NCBI GenBank assembly: GCA_026713825.1
Contig: JAPONS010000041.1
Location: forward strand, 1 to 44,056
Source of the DNA: Chloroflexota bacterium
GTDB lineage: Bacteria; Chloroflexota; Dehalococcoidia; Lucifugimonadales; UBA1127
Direction of reading: 5' to 3'
Length of the DNA stretch: 44,056 bases
Within the stretch, counting starts at the first letter, position 1, and each line of letters opens with the position of its first letter. A model generated the notes under the pieces. That model made no database searches and had not been told where the DNA came from. It worked only from the letters and a program-made list of their open reading frames with translations. Both the position numbers and the translations under genes were made by a program. Below are positions 7,146 to 14,950 of this stretch, one piece after another.

Positions 7146-7706
7146 CTACTTCCTCAGCATCACCATGTAGTAGCGGCTCGACAGGTCGCGCTTCTCCGCG
7201 AACCGGAACCCCGCCTGCTTGCCGACCTCGACCAACTCCGCCTCCGTCAGCCGCTTGTCCAGCGCGGGCCCCTCGTCGGCGTCGAACTTGGTCCACTCGA
7301 TGATCGCCGCCCAGCCGCCGCGCTTCAGCGCCTTGGACACGCGCTTCAGCATCGCCGGCTTGCTCGTTTTGAGGGTGGAGAGGTTCAGCGCCACCACCGC
7401 CCCGTCCAGCGAGTCCGCTTCAATGGTGGAGTCCTCGTCCTTCGGGTCGTAGACGACGGTGTTGGACAGGCGTGTCTGCGCCAGCCTCGTCTCCAGCTCC
7501 TCGCGGCTCGCCGCAGACTCGTCGGTCGCGTATACCTTGCCGTCGAACGTGTGCTTGGCGAGGGGGATGGTCAGCGCTCCCTTGCCGCAGCGGAAGTCGC
7601 CCAGGAGCTGGTACGGCCGCAGGGGCAGTTGCGCCAGGATGCGAAGCGGGTCTATCTGGTCCGCCAGCGTCTGCGAAGGGACGGCTTGGTCTGTCTTTGT
7701 GGTCAT
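7146..7706 (-). CDS. Class I SAM-dependent methyltransferase-like protein
   Basis: The ATG at 7706 has AAAGGA at good spacing; a second ATG at 7721 is also possible. The 186-residue protein has a Rossmann pattern with a degenerate SAM loop (LLGDFRCGKGALTIPLA, about 35-50), an acidic strand end (VYATDES), a motif IV-like DGAVVALNLS, and RVSKALKRGGWAAIIEW, typical of UbiE/Methyltransf_11-type folds. The substrate is unknown. It lies between hisA and hisF in the same direction. Nothing in the histidine pathway needs a methyltransferase, so this is probably a passenger. Confidence 0.7.
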   Translation of the reverse strand: MTTKTDQAVPSQTLADQIDPLRILAQLPLRPYQLLGDFRCGKGALTIPLAKHTFDGKVYATDESAASREELETRLAQTRLSNTVVYDPKDEDSTIEADSLDGAVVALNLSTLKTSKPAMLKRVSKALKRGGWAAIIEWTKFDADEGPALDKRLTEAELVEVGKQAGFRFAEKRDLSSRYYMVMLRK

Positions 7707-7796
7707 CGTGGTCCTTTCCATGTCGAAGGTTCCTTCACGGGAGCGGCCTCCCGCATCCGTGCGGGCCGCTCTTAGGGACGATTGTTGAGGCGAACG

Positions 7797-8531
7797 CTAC
7801 CCCGCCGTGGGAATCTCGCCCACCAGCCGCACCGCCTCCCGCAGGTCGACGGCGCCCGTGTACAGCGCCTTGCCGATGATGGCGCCGCTGACGCCCAGGC
7901 CCGCCAGCCGCTCCAGGTGCCGCACGCTCGCGATGCCCCCGGCAGCGATGATGGGAGCCGGCACGTTGTTCACCGCCTCCGTCACCGCCTCGAAGTTGGG
8001 CTCCGTCAGCGTCCCGTCGCGGCTGATGTCCGTGTACTCCAGCCGCTCGACGCCCAGCTCGGTCAGTTGCCGCATCAGGTCCAGCGCCCGCATCCGCGAG
8101 GGCTGCTTCCACCCGCGCAGCGCCGCCCAGCCGTCCCGGGCGTCCACGGAGACGACGATGCGGCCCGCCCCAAAGCGCTCGATCGTGGCGGCCACGAAGT
8201 CCGGGTCCTCCACGGCCGAGGTGCCCAGCACCAGCCGGTTCACGCCCATCCCCGCCAGCGTCTCGGCCTTTTCCATATCCCGGATGCCGCCGCCAACCTC
8301 CACCGGCACGTCGACGCCCTCGGCGATGGCGCGGATGGCGTCCAGGTTCGCAAACTCCCCCGACGCCGCGCCGTCAAGATCGACGACGTGAATCAACGTT
8401 GCGCCCTCGTCCTGCCACCGCAGCGCCACGGCCAGCGGGTCTGTTCCGTAGACCTCTTCCTGGTCGTAGTCGCCCTGGTAAAGACGGACGCAACGTCCTC
8501 CCCGCAGGTCAATTGCCGGGATCACGTCCAT
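7797..8531 (-). CDS. hisA: ProFAR isomerase (HisA)
   Basis: HisA opens the ribose of ProFAR by an Amadori rearrangement to give PRFAR, the substrate of HisF. I chose the ATG at 8531, giving MDVIPAIDLRGGRCVRL, the family start; the upstream extension to 8615 is unrelated sequence. The 244-residue barrel shows Asp8 and Asp130 as acid-base residues, phosphate loops VEVGGGIRDM and IIAAGGIASV, and YTDISRDGT near 170. The ribosome site is weak (AAGGG at distance). It is downstream of a small SH3-like gene and upstream of the methyltransferase gene. Confidence 0.95.
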   Translation of the reverse strand: MDVIPAIDLRGGRCVRLYQGDYDQEEVYGTDPLAVALRWQDEGATLIHVVDLDGAASGEFANLDAIRAIAEGVDVPVEVGGGIRDMEKAETLAGMGVNRLVLGTSAVEDPDFVAATIERFGAGRIVVSVDARDGWAALRGWKQPSRMRALDLMRQLTELGVERLEYTDISRDGTLTEPNFEAVTEAVNNVPAPIIAAGGIASVRHLERLAGLGVSGAIIGKALYTGAVDLREAVRLVGEIPTAG

Positions 8532-8559
8532 GCCGAGACCGCCCTTGGAAAGGATTGAG

Positions 8560-8775
8560 CTACGCCGATTCCAGGTTGTGTTCTTCCACAAAGTAGGAAT
8601 CGCGAACACCGTCAAAGCGGATGAGGTACACTGGGTCGCCCTCGCCGTAGGTCGATGGCATCGTGCGCTCCGGCACCTCGGTGATCACCCGGCCCCGCTG
8701 GCCGACGATCTCTTCCTGAATTCCGCGGATGGTGCCGGGTACCTGTACCAGGTCACCCTTCTGAAACTTGCCCAT
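8560..8775 (-). CDS. Small SH3/KOW-like protein in the his cluster
   Basis: The ATG at 8775 follows GGAGGATGACCT. The 71-residue protein begins FQKGDLVQVPGTIRGIQEEI and continues GQRGRVITEVPERTMPSTYG and VYLIRFDG, an all-beta pattern like a KOW or SH3-type barrel (nitrile-hydratase beta-like small proteins share the look). It ends in an acidic tail (VEEHNLESA). No catalytic motif is visible. It lies between hisH and hisA with gaps of 28 and 40 bases, so it is co-transcribed with them. The function is unknown. Confidence 0.65.
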   Translation of the reverse strand: MGKFQKGDLVQVPGTIRGIQEEIVGQRGRVITEVPERTMPSTYGEGDPVYLIRFDGVRDSYFVEEHNLESA

Positions 8776-8815
8776 AGGTCATCCTCCAAAGAAACCTCTG
8801 CTTCGATGCAAGAGG

Positions 8816-9442
8816 TTACGCCATAGACTGTACCATGCGCAAGAAGTTGCCGTAGAGCCGCAGCCCCACCGGGCCGCTCTTCTCCGGGTGAAACTGCGTC
8901 GCGACGACGTTCCCCTGCGCGACGGCGCAGCAGAACCGCAGGCCGTAGTCGGTCACCGCGGCCGTCGATTCCGGCGACTCCGGGTCCGGGTAGTAGCTGT
9001 GCACGAAGTAGAAGTGGCTGCCCTCCGGCACACCATCGAACACCGGGTGGTCCGGCTGCAGCATCTCGATGGTGTTCCAGCCCATGTGCGGCCCCTTCAG
9101 CCCCGGCGGGAATTTCCGCACCTTGCCCGGAATGACGCCCAGGCACTTGGCGCCGCCCTCCTCCGTGTAGTCGAAGAGCAGCTGCAGCCCCAGGCACACG
9201 CCGAAGAACGGCTTCTCGTCGACGATGGCCTGCTTGACCGACTCCGTCAGGCTCTGCGCCTCCAGCGCCACCATCGCCGAGTCGCACGCGCCCTGCCCGG
9301 GCAAGACCAGCCCGTCCGCCGCCGCGATCTCCGCGGGCTCGACCGTCACGTGCACGTTCGCGCCCAGGCTCTCCAGCGCCTTCGCGACGCTCCGGAGGTT
9401 GCCCGCCCCGTAGTTGATGATGGCGATGTTTGGCGCACTCAT
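8816..9442 (-). CDS. hisH: Imidazole glycerol phosphate synthase, glutaminase subunit
   Basis: HisH hydrolyses glutamine and channels ammonia to HisF. The length of 208 residues is usual. The triad is visible: nucleophile Cys83 in FFGVCLGLQLLF, His185 and Glu187 in ATQFHPEKSG. The oxyanion strand segment PGQGACDSAM is also present. The ATG overlaps the stop codon of the upstream alpha/beta hydrolase gene by four bases (ATGA), so translation is probably coupled. Confidence 0.96.
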   Translation of the reverse strand: MSAPNIAIINYGAGNLRSVAKALESLGANVHVTVEPAEIAAADGLVLPGQGACDSAMVALEAQSLTESVKQAIVDEKPFFGVCLGLQLLFDYTEEGGAKCLGVIPGKVRKFPPGLKGPHMGWNTIEMLQPDHPVFDGVPEGSHFYFVHSYYPDPESPESTAAVTDYGLRFCCAVAQGNVVATQFHPEKSGPVGLRLYGNFLRMVQSMA

Positions 9443-10170
9443 TGCGTGAACAGCTCCAATAGCTCCAGGATCCTGCCCTGCACCAGCTCGCTGTGGCGGC
9501 CGTAGACCAGGTCCGTCCCGTGCTCGCCGCCTGTGAAGACCTCGTAGAACCGCTCGCCGCTGGAGGCATCGTACAGTGCCGCGCTGTCCATCCGCGCGCT
9601 GACGTCGTCCTCCGCCACCATGAAGAACTTGGGCTCATCCACGCTGGCGATGTAGTCCGCGGCGGAGAGCCCGTCGATGGCCGCCGGCGCCGAGAGCGCG
9701 ACGACCCCCGCCACGTCGCGGTTGGCCGCCACCTTGACCGCCGCCGTGCCCCCCATGCTCGCGCCCACGAGCACCGGCCGCTCAACGCCCCCTATCGCCA
9801 GATAGTCCAGCGCCCCGCCGAGGTCCAGGTCGATCAGACCCAGCTCCTTGTCGCCGCTCGATGGTTCGTAGCCGCGGAAGTTGAAGGTGAAGACCGCGTA
9901 GCCCTCGTCGGCCAGCGTCTCCGCGAAGGGCCGCCAGCTCTCCTGGTCAGAGGGCCGCATGTGCGCCAGCACCACCGTCACGTCGCCGCTGCCGTAGTGC
10001 CGCCCGCAAAGCGGAAGCCCGTCCGACGACGCGAACTCCACGTCGCCGTCCGCGCACTGCGCTGTCGGTGCATCCTCGGAGCACGCCACAAGCGCCACAA
10101 CCGCGAGCGCCAGCAGAGCGGCGGCAATCGGAGGGCCGGGGAATCGTCGCGTGAAAAGGCGGGGCAGCAT
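9439..10170 (-). CDS. Alpha/beta hydrolase lipoprotein
   Basis: The ATG at 10170 has AGAGG 8 bases upstream; a TTG at 10191 is less likely. The N-terminus is basic, then hydrophobic (AAALLALAVVALVAC), ending in a lipobox Cys at about residue 30, so this is a secreted lipid-anchored enzyme. The catalytic set of a dienelactone-hydrolase/esterase fold is visible: nucleophile Ser in LVGASMGGTAA, acid Asp in VAEDDVSARM, His in GGEHGTDLV. The substrate is unknown. It is the first gene of the hisH cluster and overlaps hisH by 4 bases, an odd partner for a biosynthetic gene. Confidence 0.8.
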   Translation of the reverse strand: MLPRLFTRRFPGPPIAAALLALAVVALVACSEDAPTAQCADGDVEFASSDGLPLCGRHYGSGDVTVVLAHMRPSDQESWRPFAETLADEGYAVFTFNFRGYEPSSGDKELGLIDLDLGGALDYLAIGGVERPVLVGASMGGTAAVKVAANRDVAGVVALSAPAAIDGLSAADYIASVDEPKFFMVAEDDVSARMDSAALYDASSGERFYEVFTGGEHGTDLVYGRHSELVQGRILELLELFTQ

Positions 10171-10236
10171 AGCGCGGGACCTCTTGCACAAAAAGGGTCT
10201 GCGGCGTACGTGACAGAAATCACGACCGCACCTGCC

Positions 10237-10245
10237 ATTATAGCA
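10237..10245 (-). promoter_or_regulatory. Extended -10 promoter for the hydrolase-his cluster
   Basis: On the minus strand TGCTATAAT (10245 to 10237) is a perfect extended -10 with no recognisable -35. Transcription should start near 10230, about 60 bases before the hydrolase start. An imperfect inverted repeat (GCGTACGTGA at about 10204; TTACGTACGC at about 10259) flanks it and could be an operator. Confidence 0.6.
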
Positions 10246-10285
10246 TTGCGCCCGCCCTTACGTACGCGCGAAGCTCGACGCAACC

Positions 10286-11242
10286 CTACGTCGGAGGCGT
10301 GTAGTGTCCGAAGGTGCTGTCGTAGTCCCGCTGCGATTCCTGCGGCAGGTAGGTGTCCTCGATCTCCCGCACCAGCGCCGGCCCCGGGTACACGAAATCG
10401 TGGAAGCGCACAGGCCCCCACTTGCTCGCCGCCGCCTGCTGCCGGCGCTCGTCCATCGCGACGGGCCCCCGCTCCTTGAAGTCATTCAGCAGCTCCCACA
10501 CCGCCTGCAGCCCCACGGAGCTGGTCAGCGCCGGGAAAATGGCCACCGCGACGCCCCACGCCTGCAGCTCCTCCAGCGTCGGCCCGGGCGGCGCCCCGCC
10601 AAAGGTGGGCATGACGGCGCCGGGGATGCGCTCCGCCGCCTCGTGCACCTCTTCCTTGTGCTGGACATTGTTCAGCCAGATGAGGTCGACGCCCGCCTCT
10701 TCCTTGTACCGGATGCACCGCTCGACGGCGCCCTTGAAGTCGCCGCCCTCCGCGCCGATGAAGTCGCAGCGCGCGCATATGACGAAGTCTGGGTCGAGCG
10801 CGTCTCGCGCCGCCACCGCCGCCTTGTACTTGCCCACGGCCTCCTCCACGGGGATGCACCGCCGGCCTGCGGCCGTGCCGGAGAGCTTGGGCGCCAACTG
10901 GTCCTCCAGGTGCAGCCCGGCCGCCCCCGCCTGCACGTACCCCTGCGTCATGTGGTACACGTTCACCGCGTTCCCGTAGCCCGTGTCCGAGTCCACCAGC
11001 ACCGGCATCGACGACACCGCCGCGATGTTGCGGACAGCCTCGGCCATCTCATAGCGCCCAAGCAGCGCGATGTCCGGCACGGCGTAGATGTGCGCCGACG
11101 TCTGCGATCCCGCCAGGAAGAACGACTCGAACCCCAGCGATTCCGCCATCCGCACCGCCAGCGGGCTGAACCCGCCCGGCATGAGGAGGAGCTTGTCGTC
11201 GTTTATCGACCTGCGAAGTCTCGTGCTTGCTCTCTCTGCCAT
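10286..11242 (-). CDS. Isocitrate lyase/PEP mutase family protein
   Basis: The ATG at 11242 follows GGAGGAGCAGCAGCC. The 318-residue barrel shows the family metal and substrate motifs: PVLVDSDTGYGNAVNV, LHLEDQ and FVICARCDF. The KKCGH motif of true (methyl)isocitrate lyases is replaced by APKLSGTAAG, so the catalytic Cys is missing. This fits the PEP mutase, oxaloacetate decarboxylase or carboxyphosphonoenolpyruvate branches better than 2-methylisocitrate lyase. It lies on the minus strand downstream of the binding-protein gene, separated from it by a strong terminator, and is probably expressed on its own. Confidence 0.8.
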   Translation of the reverse strand: MAERASTRLRRSINDDKLLLMPGGFSPLAVRMAESLGFESFFLAGSQTSAHIYAVPDIALLGRYEMAEAVRNIAAVSSMPVLVDSDTGYGNAVNVYHMTQGYVQAGAAGLHLEDQLAPKLSGTAAGRRCIPVEEAVGKYKAAVAARDALDPDFVICARCDFIGAEGGDFKGAVERCIRYKEEAGVDLIWLNNVQHKEEVHEAAERIPGAVMPTFGGAPPGPTLEELQAWGVAVAIFPALTSSVGLQAVWELLNDFKERGPVAMDERRQQAAASKWGPVRFHDFVYPGPALVREIEDTYLPQESQRDYDSTFGHYTPPT

Positions 11243-11347
11243 GGCTGCTGCTCCTCCTCAATCGAAATTGCCTGTCTCATCGTGTGGCCGGATGGCCGCA
11301 GTCTACTTGAACGCCGCAGCGATGCGCCACCAAGCGACGCAAACAAC

Positions 11348-11375
11348 ACGGGCCCCGGGAACTCCCGGGGCCCGT
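11348..11375 (-). terminator. Strong GC-rich hairpin after the binding-protein gene
   Basis: ACGGGCCCCGGGA (11348-11360) is exactly complementary to TCCCGGGGCCCGT (11363-11375). On the minus strand the hairpin is followed by GTTGTTTGCG, moderately U-rich. It lies 27 bases after the stop of the 11402-12283 gene. Confidence 0.65.
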
Positions 11376-11401
11376 GCGGCGCCTGTTCGTGCTTGGGACG
11401 T

Positions 11402-12283
11402 TTAGGCGTGGACGGCCTCTGCGTAGGAGGCGTGGCCCACCTGGTCCTCGCCGAAGATGCCCCACTCGACCATCCAGCGGTGCGTCCGCTCGAAGGTCTC
11501 CTGCGTGTACGGCTCGAACACCAGCCGCTCGCCGATGCCCGCCTTCCGGTAGTCAAAGTACTGGTGGAACTTCTCGGGCAACTCGGTCAGGAAGTAGTGC
11601 TGGTAGAGCTCCTTGGCAACGTCGATCTCCCGCTGGGCCCGCTGCAGGGCGTTGAAGTACGCCCAGAGCTGCTCATCGGTGGCGTCGCCGTTGATCAGGA
11701 AGCCGATCATGAAGGAGGTGTCGACGATCTTGCGGAAGCCCTGCTGCTCCAGCACGTACGACGGCGTGCCGAAGACGTTGGCCGCCTGCACCCGGCGGTC
11801 GAGGGAGAGCTGGGCGCGGTCCACCGGGCCGCCCACGAACTGCAGGTTGATGTCTTCCTTTGACAGGAACGGCTCCAGCGCCTGGATGGCGGAGAAGTGG
11901 CTGCCGGAATGGTAGCCGACTGCGACCGGAACGCCGGCAAGCTGCTCGGGATCGCGAATGTCGGACTCAGGGGCGACCCAGATTCCCGAGGGCGTCACGG
12001 AGTAGGCGTGGCCCCACATGCGGCCTGACTGTCCGTGGGCGGCCATGTTGACGGCCCAGTGGCATGCGGAGCTGATCTCACAGGCCCGGCCCTCCGACAT
12101 CCCCTCGAACGCGCCCCGCTTCACCTCGACGGGCGCTTGGTCCGTGGAGCTGACGGTAGGCTGCGCGGAGAACTGCTGGCCGCGAATAAACTCGTCCTCC
12201 AGCCCCTCGTCGGTAAAGTACCCCTTCTCCTCGGCCACCCACTCCTGCAGGCGGCTGTGGGGCATGATCCTGAATTTCGCCAT
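11402..12283 (-). CDS. NitT/TauT-type substrate-binding protein without signal peptide
   Basis: The 293-residue protein has the pattern of periplasmic binding proteins of the NMT1/SsuA class: RLQEWVAEEKGYFTDEGLED near the start, IRDPEQLAGVPVAVGYHSGS in the hinge region, and a helical C-terminal lobe (ETFERTHRWMVEWGIF). The first residues MAKFRIMPHSRLQEW show no hydrophobic core, so it appears cytoplasmic. No permease or ATPase gene is adjacent. It may be an enzyme or sensor that uses this fold, as in the THI5/NMT1 pyrimidine-synthesis group. It is divergent from a LysR-type regulator gene 130 bases away. Confidence 0.75.
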   Translation of the reverse strand: MAKFRIMPHSRLQEWVAEEKGYFTDEGLEDEFIRGQQFSAQPTVSSTDQAPVEVKRGAFEGMSEGRACEISSACHWAVNMAAHGQSGRMWGHAYSVTPSGIWVAPESDIRDPEQLAGVPVAVGYHSGSHFSAIQALEPFLSKEDINLQFVGGPVDRAQLSLDRRVQAANVFGTPSYVLEQQGFRKIVDTSFMIGFLINGDATDEQLWAYFNALQRAQREIDVAKELYQHYFLTELPEKFHQYFDYRKAGIGERLVFEPYTQETFERTHRWMVEWGIFGEDQVGHASYAEAVHA

Positions 12284-12329
12284 GACAGACCTCCCTTCGC
12301 TTTTCGTACAATTCCTCAGGTTAATGGGG

Positions 12330-12359
12330 AGTATCGCGTCGGCAAAGCCTTGTTGTCAA
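12330..12359 (-). promoter_or_regulatory. Candidate promoter of the binding-protein gene
   Basis: On the minus strand TTGACA (12359-12354) and GATACT (12335-12330) are 18 bases apart. This leaves a leader of about 45 bases before the ATG at 12283. Confidence 0.5.
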
Positions 12360-12382
12360 GGCATGGGTTGGTGTAGATTTTA

Positions 12383-12395
12383 TTCCAATTGGGAA
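12383..12395. promoter_or_regulatory. T-N11-A palindrome, candidate LysR operator
   Basis: TTCCAATTGGGAA is an interrupted palindrome with the LysR-type T-N11-A pattern. It lies in the divergent intergenic region 19 bases before the lysR start and about 24 bases upstream of the opposite promoter's -35, a usual place for autoregulation and control of the divergent gene. Confidence 0.5.
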
Positions 12396-12413
12396 TGGAA
12401 AGAAGAGACGAGA

Positions 12414-13367
12414 ATGGACTTGAGAGAACTGCGGACCTTTTGCGCCGTGGCCAAGCTGGGCAGCATCTCGGCGGCGGCCCGCGCCCTTGACCTTGGCCAG
12501 CCCGCGGCCACCAAGCACCTCAAGAAGCTGGAGGACCAAGTTGGGGTGGAGCTGCTCCTGCGGGGCAGGCGCCCCATCCAGCTCACCAGGGCGGGCACCG
12601 TGCTGCTGGAGATGGCCGGCCCGTTGGTGGAGGGCTTCAGCGCCCTTGAGTCCTTCAACCGCCACCTGGAAGGCACAAACCCCGTGACCGTCGCCAGCAC
12701 GGCCATCCTCATCGCGCAGGCCCTTCCGGGCCCGGTGCGCAACTTCCGCCAGAGACACCCCGGCCACCTGTTGCGGCTGTGGCCTCGGAGCGAGTCTGAA
12801 ATCCTCGCCATGGTGGCCTCAGGCGAAGCTGACCTCGGCATCGTGCCCACGGGCAACGTCCCGGCAGGGTTCGACTTCGCCCCGCTGTTCACCATCAACC
12901 GGGTGTTGATAGCCGCGAAGGACCACCCCGTGTCCGACCTGCTGGAGCTCACCTACAGCTCGCTCGCTAGGTGGCCGATGGTGATGCTTGGCGCCCGTTC
13001 CCGCACGCGAAGGCTGCTGGACGAGGCCTTCCAGAATCGCGGCATCAGCTACGAGCTTGCCGTCGAGACCGACAGCGCCGAGGCGATCAAGCAGTACGTC
13101 GCGGGCGGCGAGGGCATCTCCATCCTGCCCGACATCGCCCTCTCCCCGGGCGACGCCGCTGACCTCGACATCCTGCCCGTCTCCAATCTCATGCCGGCGG
13201 ACCTGGTTGGGGTTGTGACCCTGCGAGGAAAGCCAATCTCCCAGGTCGCCCAGAGTTTCATCGAGGAGCTGGGCAGCCTGCCGAGCAGGATGCCTGGCGA
13301 GGTTGCCCCTACTCCGGCATGCCCCGCCGCCGCTTCTGCGGCACGCCCATCAGCGTCAGGAACATGA
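12414..13367 (+). CDS. LysR-family transcription regulator
   Basis: The ATG at 12414 gives MDLRELRTFCAVAKLGSISA, the classical LysR start; the frame extends upstream to 12018 but only over the opposite gene. The 317-residue protein has a winged helix (SISAAARALDLGQPAATKHLKKLEDQ, written in two parts: residues about 17-42) and an effector domain with SEADLGIV-like GEADLGIVPTG and GGEGISILPDIA. It is divergent from the binding-protein gene, which is its likely target. Its 3' end overlaps the convergent SagB-like gene by 59 bases. The effector is unknown. Confidence 0.88.
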   Translation: MDLRELRTFCAVAKLGSISAAARALDLGQPAATKHLKKLEDQVGVELLLRGRRPIQLTRAGTVLLEMAGPLVEGFSALESFNRHLEGTNPVTVASTAILIAQALPGPVRNFRQRHPGHLLRLWPRSESEILAMVASGEADLGIVPTGNVPAGFDFAPLFTINRVLIAAKDHPVSDLLELTYSSLARWPMVMLGARSRTRRLLDEAFQNRGISYELAVETDSAEAIKQYVAGGEGISILPDIALSPGDAADLDILPVSNLMPADLVGVVTLRGKPISQVAQSFIEELGSLPSRMPGEVAPTPACPAAASAARPSASGT

Positions 13368-14826
13368 CGCTCTTTCCCGCCGCATGGGGCGAGAAGAACC
13401 GCGTCACCTCCTCGTCGAAGAACGTGAGCCCCGTCGCGCCGAGGCCCATCGTGTACGCCGACAGATAGAGCCGCCCCGCGCGAATGCTCGCGTCCAGTTG
13501 CGCCGCCCGGTACCCGCGAGCGCCCATCGACGCTGTCACGGCGTTCAGGTCCGTCAGGAAGTAGACGTTCACCGCCGCGTCGTGGGCCAGCGCCTGGTTG
13601 AGGCCCAGGTGCCCCGCAATGAAGCGATGGTCGCCGGAGTGCAACAGATCGAGCTCACCGGCCTCCGGGTGGTACACGTACCCGCCCAGCTCCAGCCCGT
13701 CCACCGCGTTCACGATGACGTACATTGTGTTCAGCGGTCTGTCATCAAGAGACGGCCAGTCGCCCGGCAGCGGCCGCGCAGCCGCCGCCAGCATCGTGCG
13801 CAGCGCGCCCTCGCCGATGGGGGCAAGCTGAAACTGCCGTGTCGACCCGCGCCGCAAGATCACCCGCTCGACAGACTCTCCCTCTGCCTCAACCGGCGCC
13901 GGCCCTCCCGTCTCCGCCTGCGCCCCGCCGTCGAGCCCCCGCCACGCGGCGGCGCCCGCCCCGTCCAGCGACGTTGCCGCGTGCGCCTCGCGGATGAGCG
14001 GGTAGTCGATCTCCTTTGGCGAGTACGGCAGGGTTTCGAGGTTCAATCGGGCGGGCGCCGCCGTCGCCGCGATGGCCCCGGCTCCACTCCCCACGGGCAC
14101 GATGGCGACGGCCGCCTCGCGCGCCCCGTCCACGTCGACGACGCGGTTCACGTCGTCGTCCACGAAGCCGGTGACCAGCCCTGTGGCCAACCCCCGGGAT
14201 GCCGCCACCGACAGCGTGTTCGCGAGGATGGTGCCACAGTCCCAGTACGTGTGCCGGTATGCGCGGCTCTGGTACTTCCACGCGTTCCGCCAGAACACGC
14301 TTGTATACACGATGGACACCGGCGCCGACGCCACCCCGTCGTGCCCCGCCGTCGCGCCTGCCAGCGCCCCGCGGTAGTCGCCGGACCGAACACGCCGGAG
14401 GGCGTTGTCCTGCGCCCCGTACTGGTACACCCCTGCGGGCAGGTCAGGCAGGTCGCCGCACACCAAGTACAGCTCGATGTGGTATAGCGCGCCGGTGCAG
14501 GACGCCGCCCGGAACGCCATTTGGCCGTTGGGCACCTTGAGCCACTTGGTGACGCCCGCCGAGAGCTTCAGTAGCGCGGCTACATCGTCCAGCGTCGGCG
14601 CGCCGCCCGTCGTCGGGGCATCCCCCGCTATGGCCGCCATCGCCGGCACGTCCGACGGCTTGACGTCCTCGGGCAAAGCCACCTTCTCCGCCCGCCGGTA
14701 GAGCTTGTACAGCCTCGGCAGGATGGAGAAGTCGAGGGAGATGTTGCCCTCCCGCACGCTCTGCACGGAGTGGTCCGTCTTTCGGTGGTAGTCCAGAATC
14801 GCCGCGACGGCGTTATCGGAGTTCAT
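13309..14826 (-). CDS. SagB/ThcOx-type nitroreductase, two-domain
   Basis: The 505-residue protein contains two nitroreductase-like halves. The first includes SILPRLYKLYRRAEKVALPE and the SagB-type run AFRAASCTGALYHIELYLV, GVYQYGAQDNALRRVR and WKYQSRAYRHTYWDCGTILA. The second starts near 325 with VERVILRRGSTRQF and contains SIRAGRLYLSAYTMGLGATG. SagB-like enzymes are FMN-dependent oxidases of azoline rings in peptide natural products, but most stand-alone members have no known substrate. No cyclodehydratase (YcaO) or precursor gene is nearby. Strand and overlap with lysR (59 bases) point to independent expression. Confidence 0.82.
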   Translation of the reverse strand: MNSDNAVAAILDYHRKTDHSVQSVREGNISLDFSILPRLYKLYRRAEKVALPEDVKPSDVPAMAAIAGDAPTTGGAPTLDDVAALLKLSAGVTKWLKVPNGQMAFRAASCTGALYHIELYLVCGDLPDLPAGVYQYGAQDNALRRVRSGDYRGALAGATAGHDGVASAPVSIVYTSVFWRNAWKYQSRAYRHTYWDCGTILANTLSVAASRGLATGLVTGFVDDDVNRVVDVDGAREAAVAIVPVGSGAGAIAATAAPARLNLETLPYSPKEIDYPLIREAHAATSLDGAGAAAWRGLDGGAQAETGGPAPVEAEGESVERVILRRGSTRQFQLAPIGEGALRTMLAAAARPLPGDWPSLDDRPLNTMYVIVNAVDGLELGGYVYHPEAGELDLLHSGDHRFIAGHLGLNQALAHDAAVNVYFLTDLNAVTASMGARGYRAAQLDASIRAGRLYLSAYTMGLGATGLTFFDEEVTRFFSPHAAGKSVMFLTLMGVPQKRRRGMPE

Positions 14827-14872
14827 GCATTCCTCCGGCGGCTAGCATACCACCCCCAGCCCCCGTCCGCGG

Positions 14873-14902
14873 TTGACATCCCTTGTCTCAAATAGCTACC
14901 AT
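14873..14902 (+). promoter_or_regulatory. Candidate promoter of the DUF6282 gene
   Basis: TTGACA (14873-14878), 18 bases, TACCAT (14897-14902). The predicted start is near 14909, about 40 bases before the ATG. Confidence 0.5.
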
Positions 14903-14950
14903 CGCCCCACATTCACTGCAGCGCTTGCTGCGTATTGAGAGGAGACACCC

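Noticed and set aside
6252-7775. Long plus-strand ORF opposite hisF and the methyltransferase gene
   Set aside because: It is a high-GC antisense shadow with His/Arg/Val-rich composition and no family features.
10304-11863. 519-residue plus-strand ORF
   Set aside because: Antisense of the PEP mutase-like and binding-protein genes; composition is that of a shadow.
12018-12413. N-terminal extension of the LysR protein
   Set aside because: It overlaps the divergent gene, and LysR proteins start at MDLRELRTF.
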